Positions 1 through 7,944 of a stretch of 58,177 nt of DNA are shown one piece after another. The notes beneath the pieces were generated by a model. It worked only from the letters and a program-made list of their open reading frames with translations, ran no database searches and was not told where the DNA came from. The stretch is from Lachnospiraceae bacterium (GTDB lineage Bacteria; Bacillota; Clostridia; Lachnospirales; Lachnospiraceae). The DNA is taken from the NCBI GenBank assembly GCA_009774145.1, contig VSND01000024.1:1-58177 (forward strand). The letters run 5' to 3'. A program made the translations under genes and the position numbers. The first letter of the stretch is position 1. Each line of letters begins with the position of its first letter.

Positions 1-37
1 TGGTAACTTAAAGATACCATAAAATGCCATAAAAGGG

Positions 38-974
38 TTATTCTTTTTTATTAAAACTTTTTACTCTCCAGTAATATGCATTCAGTGTTTTTTTCAAATA
101 TTTATATGCCTTATTCTCAGTCAGGGATATCAGCAACTGTGTAAAATACTGTTCCCAGCTTTCATATTCTTCCGCTTCCACATAATCAGATGTGGAAGCT
201 AAAATCTCCGGCAATTCTGCTGACTGAATCATTCCTGATCTTAGAATCAGGTACTCAAATGACTCTGGCATCCAAACCGATATTCTCTGTTTTTTCGTTG
301 AAATAAACTCCAGACAGTTTTCAATCATTGCACCAAACGCCGCCCCGTCAACAATGATCAGAATATCACCCGATTCCAGTTCCTGAAGCCTGAGCAGCAC
401 CCTGCTGTTCCCGCCTGCGCTTACCACACGGCTCTGTTTAAACAGGCCGGAAAAGAACTGACAGCCTGAATTACTGTCCTCTGTCACCACAATATCCATC
501 CTGTTATTTTCCAATACCGGATAATTACTGTATAATTCTTTAAAGTAATGATATGACTCCTTTACATCCGCATGCTTTTTGTCTGTTATGATCTCATATA
601 TTTCATGAATGCTGTAAGGCAGCATCTTAAACGAAGCCCGATTGATCAGCACAAAATAATTTCCTGATATCTTTACAAATTCTGCAAACTCTCTGGAAAA
701 GACAAAATGGTTATTTTCTTCAATAAAAATAATGGTATCCTTCAACGGATACAGCATATCCTGCCAGGTGCGCCCCACCTCCTGTCTCAGGTAAACATAG
801 TAACTGCCATTTGAAGATACAGAATATCCGGACTCCCTGCCGACCCGCAGATATTCGTACATCATATGCAGCAATGTTGTTTTTCCGGTAGCACTGTCTC
901 CTTTGATGACTGTAATGTTTCTTCTTATATGGTAAATTCGAATAACAGTTTTTTGCTTTTTGCCTTGAAATCAT
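38..974 (-). pseudogene. P-loop ATPase, frameshifted near its start
   Basis: The long reading frame (stop at 38) covers residues homologous to a P-loop ATPase but opens upstream without an ATG. Reading back past the TTG at 874 gives a Walker A motif, GDSATGKTT, in the same frame. The only ATG with a ribosome site (AAGGG, 5 nt spacing) is at 974, in a different frame; removing one base from the A-run at 949-954 (minus strand) joins the two into a 311-residue protein beginning MISRQKAKTVIRIYHIRRN. The ATG sits 2 bases after the stop of the DUF4869 gene, so the two were translationally coupled. Function is unknown. Whether this is a true mutation, a slippery phase-variable tract or a sequencing error cannot be told from one read of the sequence. 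Confidence 0.7.
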
Positions 975-976
975 AA

Positions 977-1429
977 CTACCCTTCATCCTGCATCGCCTC
1001 CGCTTCCAGCAGACCCTCCACATATTCTGCCGGATTGTGAACGATCTTTCCGGTATTCATGATCCGAATCTCAAATTCTCCTTCAAAGCGGATGATATGC
1101 TGCAGATATACCTCCAGATCTTTTTGCTCCGCAATTTTCAGGACCCATTTTGCGCAGTTATTTCCGCAGTTGGACAAATTATAGATAAAAGAATCATCCT
1201 TCAGCATCAGGATCAGGACTTTCACACCGCCGGACAATTCCTTTGGTGTAATTGCGCCCAGAACGGGGCTTTCAATGATATACGCACTGACCACGACCGA
1301 ATGATCCACATCCAGAATCATCTCCTTTACAAATTCATCTTCGATCCACTCATCCTCATATACATTGTCAAAATAAGAAGGTGCATCATTCATATATTCT
1401 GTTCCGCCATAATACCATATTTTCAGCAT
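977..1429 (-). CDS. DUF4869 family protein
   Basis: This 150-residue soluble protein resembles the DUF4869 family as I know it: an N-terminal MLKIWYYGG strand, the block SPVLGAITPKELSGGVKVLI, and a central SNCGNNCAKW motif followed by an INTGKIVHN-like C-terminal segment. No function is established for the family. The start at 1429 was chosen over an upstream ATG at 1501 because GGAGGAGC lies 3 to 9 bases before it. It is the first gene of a leftward pair with the P-loop ATPase, whose start codon lies 2 bases past this stop, suggesting the two act together. Confidence 0.75.
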   Translation of the reverse strand: MLKIWYYGGTEYMNDAPSYFDNVYEDEWIEDEFVKEMILDVDHSVVVSAYIIESPVLGAITPKELSGGVKVLILMLKDDSFIYNLSNCGNNCAKWVLKIAEQKDLEVYLQHIIRFEGEFEIRIMNTGKIVHNPAEYVEGLLEAEAMQDEG

Positions 1430-1642
1430 CCTGCTCCTCCTGTCTTCCCATCTGATTTCCTGCTCTGCACACTTGTCCTTTACAGATTCCGCAAAAGCCA
1501 TGACACATATGGTAATAGTATACTTTGCCGTGTCAAAAAATCAAGCAGAAACCTGTAAAACCCCCAAAACAATGTGCATATGATTTTTGAATAAAAGTTC
1601 CAGGCTTTCTTTTTATTTTTTTCAGGAATTTCTTCCATCCTA

Positions 1643-1670
1643 TTGACAAATCCTATAAAAGTGTTAAGAT
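1643..1670 (+). promoter_or_regulatory. sigma-A-type promoter of kdgK-eda
   Basis: TTGACA at 1643-1648 and TAAGAT at 1665-1670 with 16 bp between them, about 70 bp before the kdgK start and immediately before the palindromic operator. Confidence 0.6.
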
Positions 1671-1689
1671 AAACTCAAATTCGAAATCA

Positions 1690-1712
1690 CGAATATAATT
1701 CGTATATACGAA
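1690..1712. promoter_or_regulatory. double palindromic operator upstream of kdgK
   Basis: Two overlapping dyads lie just downstream of the promoter: CGAATATAATTCG (1690-1702) and the perfect 14-bp palindrome TTCGTATATACGAA (1699-1712). Their position between the -10 box and the ribosome site fits a repressor roadblock, presumably for a sugar-acid-responsive regulator (GntR, LacI or IclR type) that is not in the window. Confidence 0.6.
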
Positions 1713-1736
1713 CAAATCATTTTAAGGAGAGGTATT

Positions 1737-2834
1737 ATGAATCTGAATCTCAAACCAGCTAACGAGTGTACCTTTGACGCGGTGTCTCTGGGCGAAGTCA
1801 TGCTCCGTCTGGATCCCGGCGAGGGGCGAATCCGCACGGCCAGACAGTTCCGGGCATGGGAAGGCGGCGGCGAGTACAATGTGGTCCGCGGCCTGCGCAG
1901 ATGCTTCGGACTGAAGACTGCGGTGATCACTGCATTTGCAGACAATGAAGTGGGAATGCTCATGGAGGATTTTATCCTGCAGGGCGGGGTTGACACATCC
2001 CTGATCAAATGGATGAAGACCGACGGCATCGGGCGCATCTGCAGAAACGGCATCAATTTTACCGAGAGAGGCTTTGGCATCCGCGGCGCAGTGGGGTGTT
2101 CTGACCGTGCCAATACCGCCATCTCCAAGGCAACGCCGGAGGATTTTGATTTCGAGCATATTTTCGGAGAACTCGGAGTACGCTGGCTGCATACCGGCGG
2201 GATCTATGCGGCTCTGTCCGAGCAGGCGTGCGAGACGGTTCTGGCTGCCATCAAAACCGCAAAAAAATACGGAACCATCGTCTCCTATGACCTGAACTAC
2301 CGTCCCTCCATGTGGAGTGCCATCGGCGGACAGGAGAAGGCGCAGCAGGTCAACCGGGAGATCGCACCGTATGTGGACGTCATGATCGGCAACGAGGAGG
2401 ACTTTACCGCATGCCTTGGGTTCCAGATTGAGGGAAATGATGAGAATCTGAAGAAACTGAACATTGACGGCTACAAGAAGATGATCAACACGGCAGTTGA
2501 GACCTACCCGAACTTCAAGGCAGTGGCAACCACTCTCCGCGAAGTAAAGACCGCTACCGTCAATGACTGGAGCGCACTGTGCTGGGCAGGCGGAGAGATC
2601 TACAAGGCAAAGGATTATAAAGGACTGGAGATCATGGACCGTGTAGGCGGCGGCGATTCCTTCGCTTCCGGACTGATCTACGGGCTGATGACCACCGGTG
2701 ACGCCGAGACCGCCGTCAACTACGGCGCGGCACACGGCGCTCTGGCCATGACCACTCCGGGCGACACGACCATGGCATCCAGAAAGGAAGTGGAGGCAGT
2801 CATGGGCGGCGCAGGCGCGCGGGTGCAGAGATAA
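1737..2834 (+). CDS. kdgK: 2-dehydro-3-deoxygluconokinase (PfkB family)
   Basis: This cytosolic kinase phosphorylates 2-keto-3-deoxygluconate with ATP, making KDPG, the substrate of the aldolase encoded next. The 365-residue sequence has the PfkB ribokinase-family layout: a sugar-binding N-terminal part with GGGEYNVVRGL near residue 40, and the anion-hole/catalytic motif DRVGGGDSFASG with the base Asp near residue 307. The start follows AAGGAGAGG with good spacing. It lies 38 bp before eda, in one operon behind a promoter and palindromic operator. The pair feeds uronate, pectin or related sugar acids into glycolysis. The substrate is assigned from the PfkB subfamily look and the eda neighbour; a close sugar kinase specificity cannot be excluded. 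Confidence 0.9.
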   Translation: MNLNLKPANECTFDAVSLGEVMLRLDPGEGRIRTARQFRAWEGGGEYNVVRGLRRCFGLKTAVITAFADNEVGMLMEDFILQGGVDTSLIKWMKTDGIGRICRNGINFTERGFGIRGAVGCSDRANTAISKATPEDFDFEHIFGELGVRWLHTGGIYAALSEQACETVLAAIKTAKKYGTIVSYDLNYRPSMWSAIGGQEKAQQVNREIAPYVDVMIGNEEDFTACLGFQIEGNDENLKKLNIDGYKKMINTAVETYPNFKAVATTLREVKTATVNDWSALCWAGGEIYKAKDYKGLEIMDRVGGGDSFASGLIYGLMTTGDAETAVNYGAAHGALAMTTPGDTTMASRKEVEAVMGGAGARVQR

Positions 2835-2872
2835 GAGTTTACCTGTACAAAATCAGAAATGGAGATTATCAT

Positions 2873-3511
2873 ATGAACGAAGTATTACAGAAAATGCATG
2901 AGATCGGGATCATTCCCGTAGTGGTATTAAATGACGCAAAAGACGCAGAGCCCCTTGGAAAAGCGCTTTTAGAGGGCGGGCTTCCCTGCGCAGAGGTGAC
3001 CTTCCGCACAGATGCGGCAGAAGAATCCATCCGCATCATGTCCCAAAAATTCCCGGATCTGCTGGTTGGCGCAGGCACCGTCCTGACCACCGAACAGGTA
3101 GACCGCGCAGTCGCAGCAGGCGCAAAATTTATCGTAAGCCCGGGACTGAATCCGAAGGTTGTACAGTACTGTACGGATAAAAACATTCCCATTACCCCGG
3201 GCGTTGTAACGCCGGGCGAGATTGAGAAAGCCATTGAACTGGGGCTTGAAGTGGTCAAGTTCTTCCCCGCAGAACCCTCCGGCGGACTCCCCATGATCAA
3301 TGCCGTAGGAGCTGCCTACACGACCATGAAATTCATGCCCACCGGCGGCATCAGTGCAAAAAATGTGGTTGATTATCTGAAGTCCGGCAAGATTCACGCC
3401 TGCGGCGGAAGCTGGATGGTAAAAGGCGATCTGATCTCCGGCGGCGAATTTGAAAAGATCCGGGATCTCTGCAGGGAAGCAGCCCGGATCGTGAAAGACG
3501 TCAGAGGCTGA
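2873..3511 (+). CDS. eda: 2-dehydro-3-deoxyphosphogluconate aldolase
   Basis: The enzyme splits KDPG into pyruvate and glyceraldehyde 3-phosphate (and often also cleaves 4-hydroxy-2-oxoglutarate). The 212-residue class I aldolase has the expected residues: Glu41 in AEVTFRT, Lys129 in the Schiff-base motif EVVKFFPAE, and the phosphate-binding MPTGGIS segment near the C-terminus. Length matches the family. It follows kdgK in the same operon and is closed by a strong terminator hairpin. Confidence 0.93.
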   Translation: MNEVLQKMHEIGIIPVVVLNDAKDAEPLGKALLEGGLPCAEVTFRTDAAEESIRIMSQKFPDLLVGAGTVLTTEQVDRAVAAGAKFIVSPGLNPKVVQYCTDKNIPITPGVVTPGEIEKAIELGLEVVKFFPAEPSGGLPMINAVGAAYTTMKFMPTGGISAKNVVDYLKSGKIHACGGSWMVKGDLISGGEFEKIRDLCREAARIVKDVRG

Positions 3512-3531
3512 TAAATATTCTGCCGGTTTCC

Positions 3532-3570
3532 TGTAACCCTTCGGCAGCCGTCTGCTGCCGCAGGGTTACA
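3532..3570 (+). terminator. terminator of the kdgK-eda operon
   Basis: A long hairpin: TGTAACCCT pairs with AGGGTTACA and inside it CGGCAG pairs with CTGCCG; followed by TTTCT. Confidence 0.75.
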
Positions 3571-3910
3571 TTTCTCCTGAAAAACCTTCATCCGCCCTTT
3601 ATTTTTGATGGATCACAAACGTCCCATCCGCAAATTCTTTCCTGTGGATCCGCATAAAGCGGTCATACACCATGCCGTTTTCTCTGCACGCATTGTCTGC
3701 TCCTGAAATCCTGTCTGTATTTCCTGCATATTTTCACACTTTCTTCCTGAACGATCCCTTTTGTATCCTGTTTACCATATGTCACTGATTTTCAATGTAT
3801 ACTCGCGGCCGCAAAAACCTGCCATGCAGCCCGGATCACGAGTGAGACAATCTGCAGACACTGCGGCAAATTCGATTGTTCGTGAGTATAATCAGAGAAT
3901 GTGAGGGGAA
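3571..3910. other. gap without an intact gene; possible gene-end remnant
   Basis: No complete gene is visible. On the minus strand a frame ending at 3599 reads as a protein-like tail (ending RKEFADGTFVIHQK) but has no start and is closed upstream by a stop after about 45 codons, so it may be the remnant of a deleted gene. I do not recognise it. Confidence 0.3.
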
Positions 3911-3960
3911 TGTGAGAAAAATATGAGAAAACTTTATCTTCTCACAATTTTCTCACATTT
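3911..3960. promoter_or_regulatory. response-regulator-type repeats before the truncated regulator
   Basis: Paired direct repeats of TGTGAGAAA at about 10-11 bp spacing (3911-3931) face an inverted pair TTCTCACAATT/TTCTCACATTT (3939-3960). Tandem sites with one helical turn spacing are what OmpR-family regulators bind. The same motif recurs at 5294-5315. Confidence 0.55.
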
Positions 3961-4028
3961 CCCCTGTATCATAAAGTATTGCAGATGCCGGATACAGGCA
4001 TCTATCACAGGAGAGAGAGGTGTGTCTC

Positions 4029-4517
4029 ATGCCCCGCATGCTGATTGTGGATGACGACATTCATCTGCGCAAACTGATTCTGACCTATGCGCAGCTGGAG
4101 GATTTCCAGTGCAGGGAAGCCGAGACTTCCGAACAGGCGCTGAAGCTGCTCCGGCAGCAGGAATTCGACATCATCATACTGGATGTTATGATGCCGGGAC
4201 CTGACGGATTTCAGGCGCTTGCCCGGATCCGGGAGTTTACACAGACGCCTGTGATCATGCTGACCGCCAGAAGCGAAGAATACGACCGGCTTCTTGGTTT
4301 CCATCTGGGTGCTGACGACTATGTCCCCAAACCCTTCAGCCCCAGAGAGCTGATGGCGCGGATCAATGCAGTCCTTCGGCGCACCGGCAAAAAACAGCCG
4401 GAACATATCCTCCTTTATGGAGGTATGACGATCCGGCTGGATGCCCACGGCATGTCCTACGGGGTAGACTGCGCGGACGGGCTGACCTGCTTCTGGTTTT
4501 TGTGGACATATTCATAA
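4029..4517 (+). pseudogene. OmpR-family response regulator, DNA-binding domain lost
   Basis: Residues 1-120 form a complete receiver domain: acidic pocket DDD near residues 8-10, phosphoacceptor Asp52 in IIILDVMMPGPDG, Thr in VIMLTAR, and Lys101 in YVPKPFS. The start at 4029 is preferred over a GTG at 4020 because the AGGAGAGAGAGG site is 8 bases away. Normal family members run about 225 residues with a winged-helix C-terminal domain. Here homology ends near residue 145 (about 4464), and the last 17 residues are the reverse complement of the methyltransferase gene end. A deletion that also removed the sensor kinase is the simplest reading. The product might still bind phosphate but should not bind DNA. 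Confidence 0.8.
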
Positions 4518-5122
4518 CAGTAATAATCAAACCACGATACCAGAGACTTTCTCTTATAAATCAGCCGAAACGGTGTATGACTGACCATATATTCATGGCA
4601 AACCGGATGAAGATAGATAAAGTAACAGTTTCTGGGCCTGCGCTTCAGGCTTTCCAGAACGCGGTTCATCATCCTCTCAAATACTGCCTGCGGAAAGGCA
4701 TTAAAGATATAGAAATAATTATATGCATCATAGTCTCCAAAAGCTGCCGCATCTGCCTGTACCGCATGGCATCTGGACAGTCCAAGCTTCTGAAAATTCT
4801 GATTGGCGATATGCACCAGTTCTTCAGACAGGTCATATCCGCTGATCTTCCCAAACGGGAAACGGCTCATCAGATACATGGCCTTGCCTTTCCCGCATCC
4901 CATGTCCAGAATCGCATCCTTTTCGCTGACCGGAAATCTTTTCAGTACCTTCACCAGTGCATCCGTGGAAGGCTGGTACTGGTTTCCCTTTCCTTCCGAA
5001 AATCCGGCTTCCTCCTGAGACATCCACTCCGAAAAATCCGCATCTCCCCGGAACAGCCGGTCATTCCTTCTGGCTGCTCCCTGCCAGATTCCACAAAGTA
5101 TCTTATGTATCCTCTCTTTCAT
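4457..5122 (-). CDS. class I SAM-dependent methyltransferase
   Basis: A 221-residue cytosolic protein with a Rossmann-type methyltransferase core: motif I ILDMGCGKGKAM near residue 70, an acidic end of strand 2 (ISGYDLSEE) and a later NYFYIFNAFP motif IV-like stretch. The substrate is not predictable. GGAGAGG precedes the start by 6 bases. The last ten or so codons run into the remains of the response regulator gene, so the native stop has probably been replaced. About 170 bp upstream lies a second copy of the TGTGAGAAA direct repeat found before the response regulator, suggesting it was a target of that two-component system. Confidence 0.75.
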   Translation of the reverse strand: MKERIHKILCGIWQGAARRNDRLFRGDADFSEWMSQEEAGFSEGKGNQYQPSTDALVKVLKRFPVSEKDAILDMGCGKGKAMYLMSRFPFGKISGYDLSEELVHIANQNFQKLGLSRCHAVQADAAAFGDYDAYNYFYIFNAFPQAVFERMMNRVLESLKRRPRNCYFIYLHPVCHEYMVSHTPFRLIYKRKSLVSWFDYYCYEYVHKNQKQVSPSAQSTP

Positions 5123-5428
5123 TCTGCACCTCTCCTTCGCTCTCTCTTATTTCATATTTCCCATAATGGCTGTTTTTATAACGGTCCGCCGCCTTTCTGC
5201 GGACAATATATCCATATAAACGGCGCGGAATTTCTGTGCCTTATCATCCTTTTCCGGCTGTTTCCAGCGCCGGACATATAGTTTACTTATAAGTTGTGAG
5301 AAATATGTGAGAAAACGGTGAAAATTTTATCAAAATCCTCACCGCCCTGTATTCTGACATCTTACAAAACCTGCAATAAGACCATCTTCAGACCATAATG
5401 CCGTCTGATCTTCAGATATTCTACCCGG
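5123..5428. other. gap upstream of the methyltransferase
   Basis: It holds the response-regulator-type repeat at 5294-5315 and an open minus-strand frame just before the methyltransferase (ending RTVIKTAIMGNMK) that lacks a plausible start codon and ribosome site. Nothing else was recognised. Confidence 0.3.
5294..5315. promoter_or_regulatory. second copy of the response-regulator-type repeat
   Basis: Two TGTGAGAAA units with one-turn spacing (starting 5295 and 5305) match the repeats at 3911-3931. The site lies upstream of the leftward methyltransferase gene. Confidence 0.5.
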
Positions 5429-6445
5429 TTACATCTCTGTATCTTTCATCCAGTCCATCAGAATTCCCCTGCTGCCGCATTCCGGACAGGTATAGGTTCC
5501 ATAATAGTAAGGGATCTTCCACTCATCCTCCACACCCAGCTCATGGGCCAGATTGCTGAACCAGAGGTAGGTATCCTCATAGCTCTTCCCGTCCCATTTT
5601 CCGAGCACGGATGCCGCAGGTTCGATCTTCTCCAGCTGCTCCCTGTCATAAAAACCGTCCGATTCCATATCTTCGTCAAAATAGTCGCACTCCGGACAGG
5701 TTACAGGACACTGTTCCCATTGTCCTATGAGCATCTGAAATGCCGCTTCCCGGTCTCCCAGAATCGCCATCAGATCTGTACAGAAATACTGCAGCCAGCC
5801 CGGATTCTCTTCCTTCAGACGCTCCATGTTCCGATCCAGAAAATCTTTCGTCATCTCCTGTAAGAGCTTCACACTCAGCTGATAGCTCTCCACAATATCC
5901 TCCGGCATCTGTGCCTGATCGCCGCCTCCGCAGCAGGGAATATCGGTAGACAGTACGTCGCCTGCTGCCTGGATGATCTTCTTCTCCCACCTGTAATCCT
6001 GCTTCTGGCGCCTCTTCTCCAGCAAAAGCACCAGATAAGGCATGGCCAGATAACTGCCCGGATACCAGCTCATCTGGTGCATCAGATTTTCACACAGATT
6101 GTCAAATATAATCTCATAGTCGCTCTTCTCCTCTGTATCCAGCCGCCTGAGCTTCATGGTCTTTGGAATCAGCTCTTCCGGGCAGAAGAGAAACGCCACA
6201 TCCTCCCTCACATCCCCGTAAGCTCCCGTATACTGTTCCCACAACCAGGAGGGAAACTCCACCGGCTTTAACTTTTCCCGAAGATTCTGCACTTCCTGCA
6301 GGCCCTTCTCGATCTCTGCCTTCCACAGTTCCGCCTGCCTTTTCTCCTGCAATTCCTGCCCGTCTTTTACTTTCTGCAGATCCGCCTGCCTTTTTTCCTC
6401 TTCCAGCTGTGCCCGCGTTCTCTTTTTTGTCTCCTGTCCGTTCAT
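5429..6445 (-). CDS. unknown protein with coiled-coil N-terminus and zinc-ribbon-like CxxC pairs
   Basis: I do not recognise this 338-residue protein. The first 75 residues are a charged Lys/Glu/Gln-rich coiled coil. The rest looks alpha-helical. Near the C-terminus are two knuckles, CPECDYF and CPECGSRG, that could hold zinc. The ATG at 6445 was chosen because AAAGGAGG lies 11 bases upstream; in-frame ATGs further back run into the inverted repeat of the insertion sequence at 6529. The insertion therefore sits in what should be the promoter region of this gene. Confidence 0.6.
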   Translation of the reverse strand: MNGQETKKRTRAQLEEEKRQADLQKVKDGQELQEKRQAELWKAEIEKGLQEVQNLREKLKPVEFPSWLWEQYTGAYGDVREDVAFLFCPEELIPKTMKLRRLDTEEKSDYEIIFDNLCENLMHQMSWYPGSYLAMPYLVLLLEKRRQKQDYRWEKKIIQAAGDVLSTDIPCCGGGDQAQMPEDIVESYQLSVKLLQEMTKDFLDRNMERLKEENPGWLQYFCTDLMAILGDREAAFQMLIGQWEQCPVTCPECDYFDEDMESDGFYDREQLEKIEPAASVLGKWDGKSYEDTYLWFSNLAHELGVEDEWKIPYYYGTYTCPECGSRGILMDWMKDTEM

Positions 6446-6528
6446 CTTCGTCTGTTCCTCCTTTACGCTCCTTCGCTTATCCATGGAAATTCTTTTTCCT
6501 GTTTTTAAAGTATAAACCATTTTATTTT

Positions 6529-7874
6529 CTATAAATGAGCAAATTTGAATTTTTACCAAATGCCAAAAATTGTTTCAATAAAATAAGACACCAGTCCCTT
6601 TTTAGTGTATACTGTTTTTACCACAAAACAACACTTTGCAAAGGATGATGTCTTATGGAAAACAGTATATACCATTCAACGCTGCTTTACAATTGCTTTA
6701 AGAACTTAAATTTATGCCGTGTCTTTTCCCAGACGGTCATGAAACATATCATGGCCATACTGATATCCGTCTTTTCCCTTGGATATCATGGGAAGACTAT
6801 CGATTTTGAAAAATACAGCCCCTGCCACCGTACCACGGTTGCACATTTCCTCAATAAAGGAAAATGGGATGACGCCAAACTGGAAAACATACTGAAAAGC
6901 ACTGTCATCCAGTTCATCTATAAAGAAGCCCGGCAATCTGGAAAGCCTGTATTCTGCATCGTGGACGATACCATCTCCTCCAAGACAAAGCCTTCGTCAC
7001 GGGCTCTGCACCCGATTGAAGATGCGTATTTCCACCAGTCCCATCTCAAGGGGAAGCAGGATTATGGCCATCAGGCTGTAGCCGTCATGCTCTCCTGCAA
7101 CGGCATCGTCCTTAATTATGCCATTGTCATGTACGACAAGTCCAGATCAAAGGTGAAAATAGTACAGGAGATTGCGGATGAACTGCCCGTCCCGCCGGTG
7201 GTTTCCTATTTCCTTTGCGACAGCTGGTATACATGCGGCGACATCATGGATGCTTTTATCAAAAAGGGCTTCCATACCATTGGCGCACTGAAGACGAACC
7301 GGGTGCTGTACCCCTGCGGCATAAAGCAGAAGGTAAGCGAGTTCGCTCTTCATTTACGGAAGACAGATGCTGCTGTCAGCCTCGTGACCGTTGGCAGCCG
7401 GAGCTATTATGTCTACCGATATGAAGGGAACCTCAACGGCATTGAAAATGCGGTGGTCCTGATCAGCTACCCGAAGGACGCCTTCCATGTACCCAAAGCC
7501 CTGCGGGCCTTTATCAGTACAGATGCCTCTCTGAGCACCCGGGAGATTCTGGACATATATGTGGAACGGTGGCCGGTGGAGGTGTTCTTTCGCCAGTCAA
7601 AGGAAAGACTGGCATTTGACAGATACCAGGTTCGCTCATCACAGGGAATTAGAAGGTACTGGCTGCTGATGTCGCTGGCCCATCTGCTTGCATGTACTGG
7701 ATGCGGTGAAACCATGTCTTTCGAAGACGGCTATGCGTATATTTATAGCCATATCCAGGAAGAGCGAATCCGTTTCATTTATCAGTGTGGGGCAAGGCGC
7801 GTCCTTTTTGAGGAGGTTTTGGCCTTGGTGGCATAAAGCTCCTTGTGCAATTTTTTAAATTTGCTCATTTATAG
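6529..7874. mobile_element. complete DDE insertion sequence, 1.35 kb
   Basis: The ends are an 18-bp perfect inverted repeat, CTATAAATGAGCAAATTT at 6529-6546 and its complement at 7857-7874. TTATTTT directly abuts both sides (6522-6528 and 7875-7881), consistent with a target-site duplication, though the stretch is AT-rich. One intact transposase gene fills the element, so it may still be mobile. Confidence 0.85.
6655..7836 (+). CDS. DDE transposase (IS4/IS701-like)
   Basis: A 393-residue transposase with an RNase H-like fold. The likely catalytic triad is Asp in FCIVDDTIS, Asp in FLCDSWYT, and Glu in the ERWPVEVFFRQSKE block, which carries the Y-(2)-R-(3)-E-(6)-K-like signature of the IS4 superfamily. 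I cannot settle the exact family without a database. It is full length, with no internal stop, between matching inverted repeats. Confidence 0.85.
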   Translation: MENSIYHSTLLYNCFKNLNLCRVFSQTVMKHIMAILISVFSLGYHGKTIDFEKYSPCHRTTVAHFLNKGKWDDAKLENILKSTVIQFIYKEARQSGKPVFCIVDDTISSKTKPSSRALHPIEDAYFHQSHLKGKQDYGHQAVAVMLSCNGIVLNYAIVMYDKSRSKVKIVQEIADELPVPPVVSYFLCDSWYTCGDIMDAFIKKGFHTIGALKTNRVLYPCGIKQKVSEFALHLRKTDAAVSLVTVGSRSYYVYRYEGNLNGIENAVVLISYPKDAFHVPKALRAFISTDASLSTREILDIYVERWPVEVFFRQSKERLAFDRYQVRSSQGIRRYWLLMSLAHLLACTGCGETMSFEDGYAYIYSHIQEERIRFIYQCGARRVLFEEVLALVA

Positions 7875-7897
7875 TTATTTTTCTTCACAACCATAAA

Positions 7898-7932
7898 ACG
7901 GCGGTTCCCGGTCAAATCCCGAAAACCGCCGT
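7898..7932 (-). terminator. terminator of the metal-efflux operon
   Basis: ACGGCGGTT pairs with AACCGCCGT around a CCGG-rich inner stem; on the minus strand it is followed by a T-run (AAAA at 7894-7897 on the plus strand). Confidence 0.75.
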
Positions 7933-7944
7933 ATCTTTTCTCTT

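Noticed and set aside
5160..5293. Open minus-strand frame upstream of the methyltransferase
   Set aside because: Protein-like composition but no start codon or ribosome site; kept only as a gap comment.
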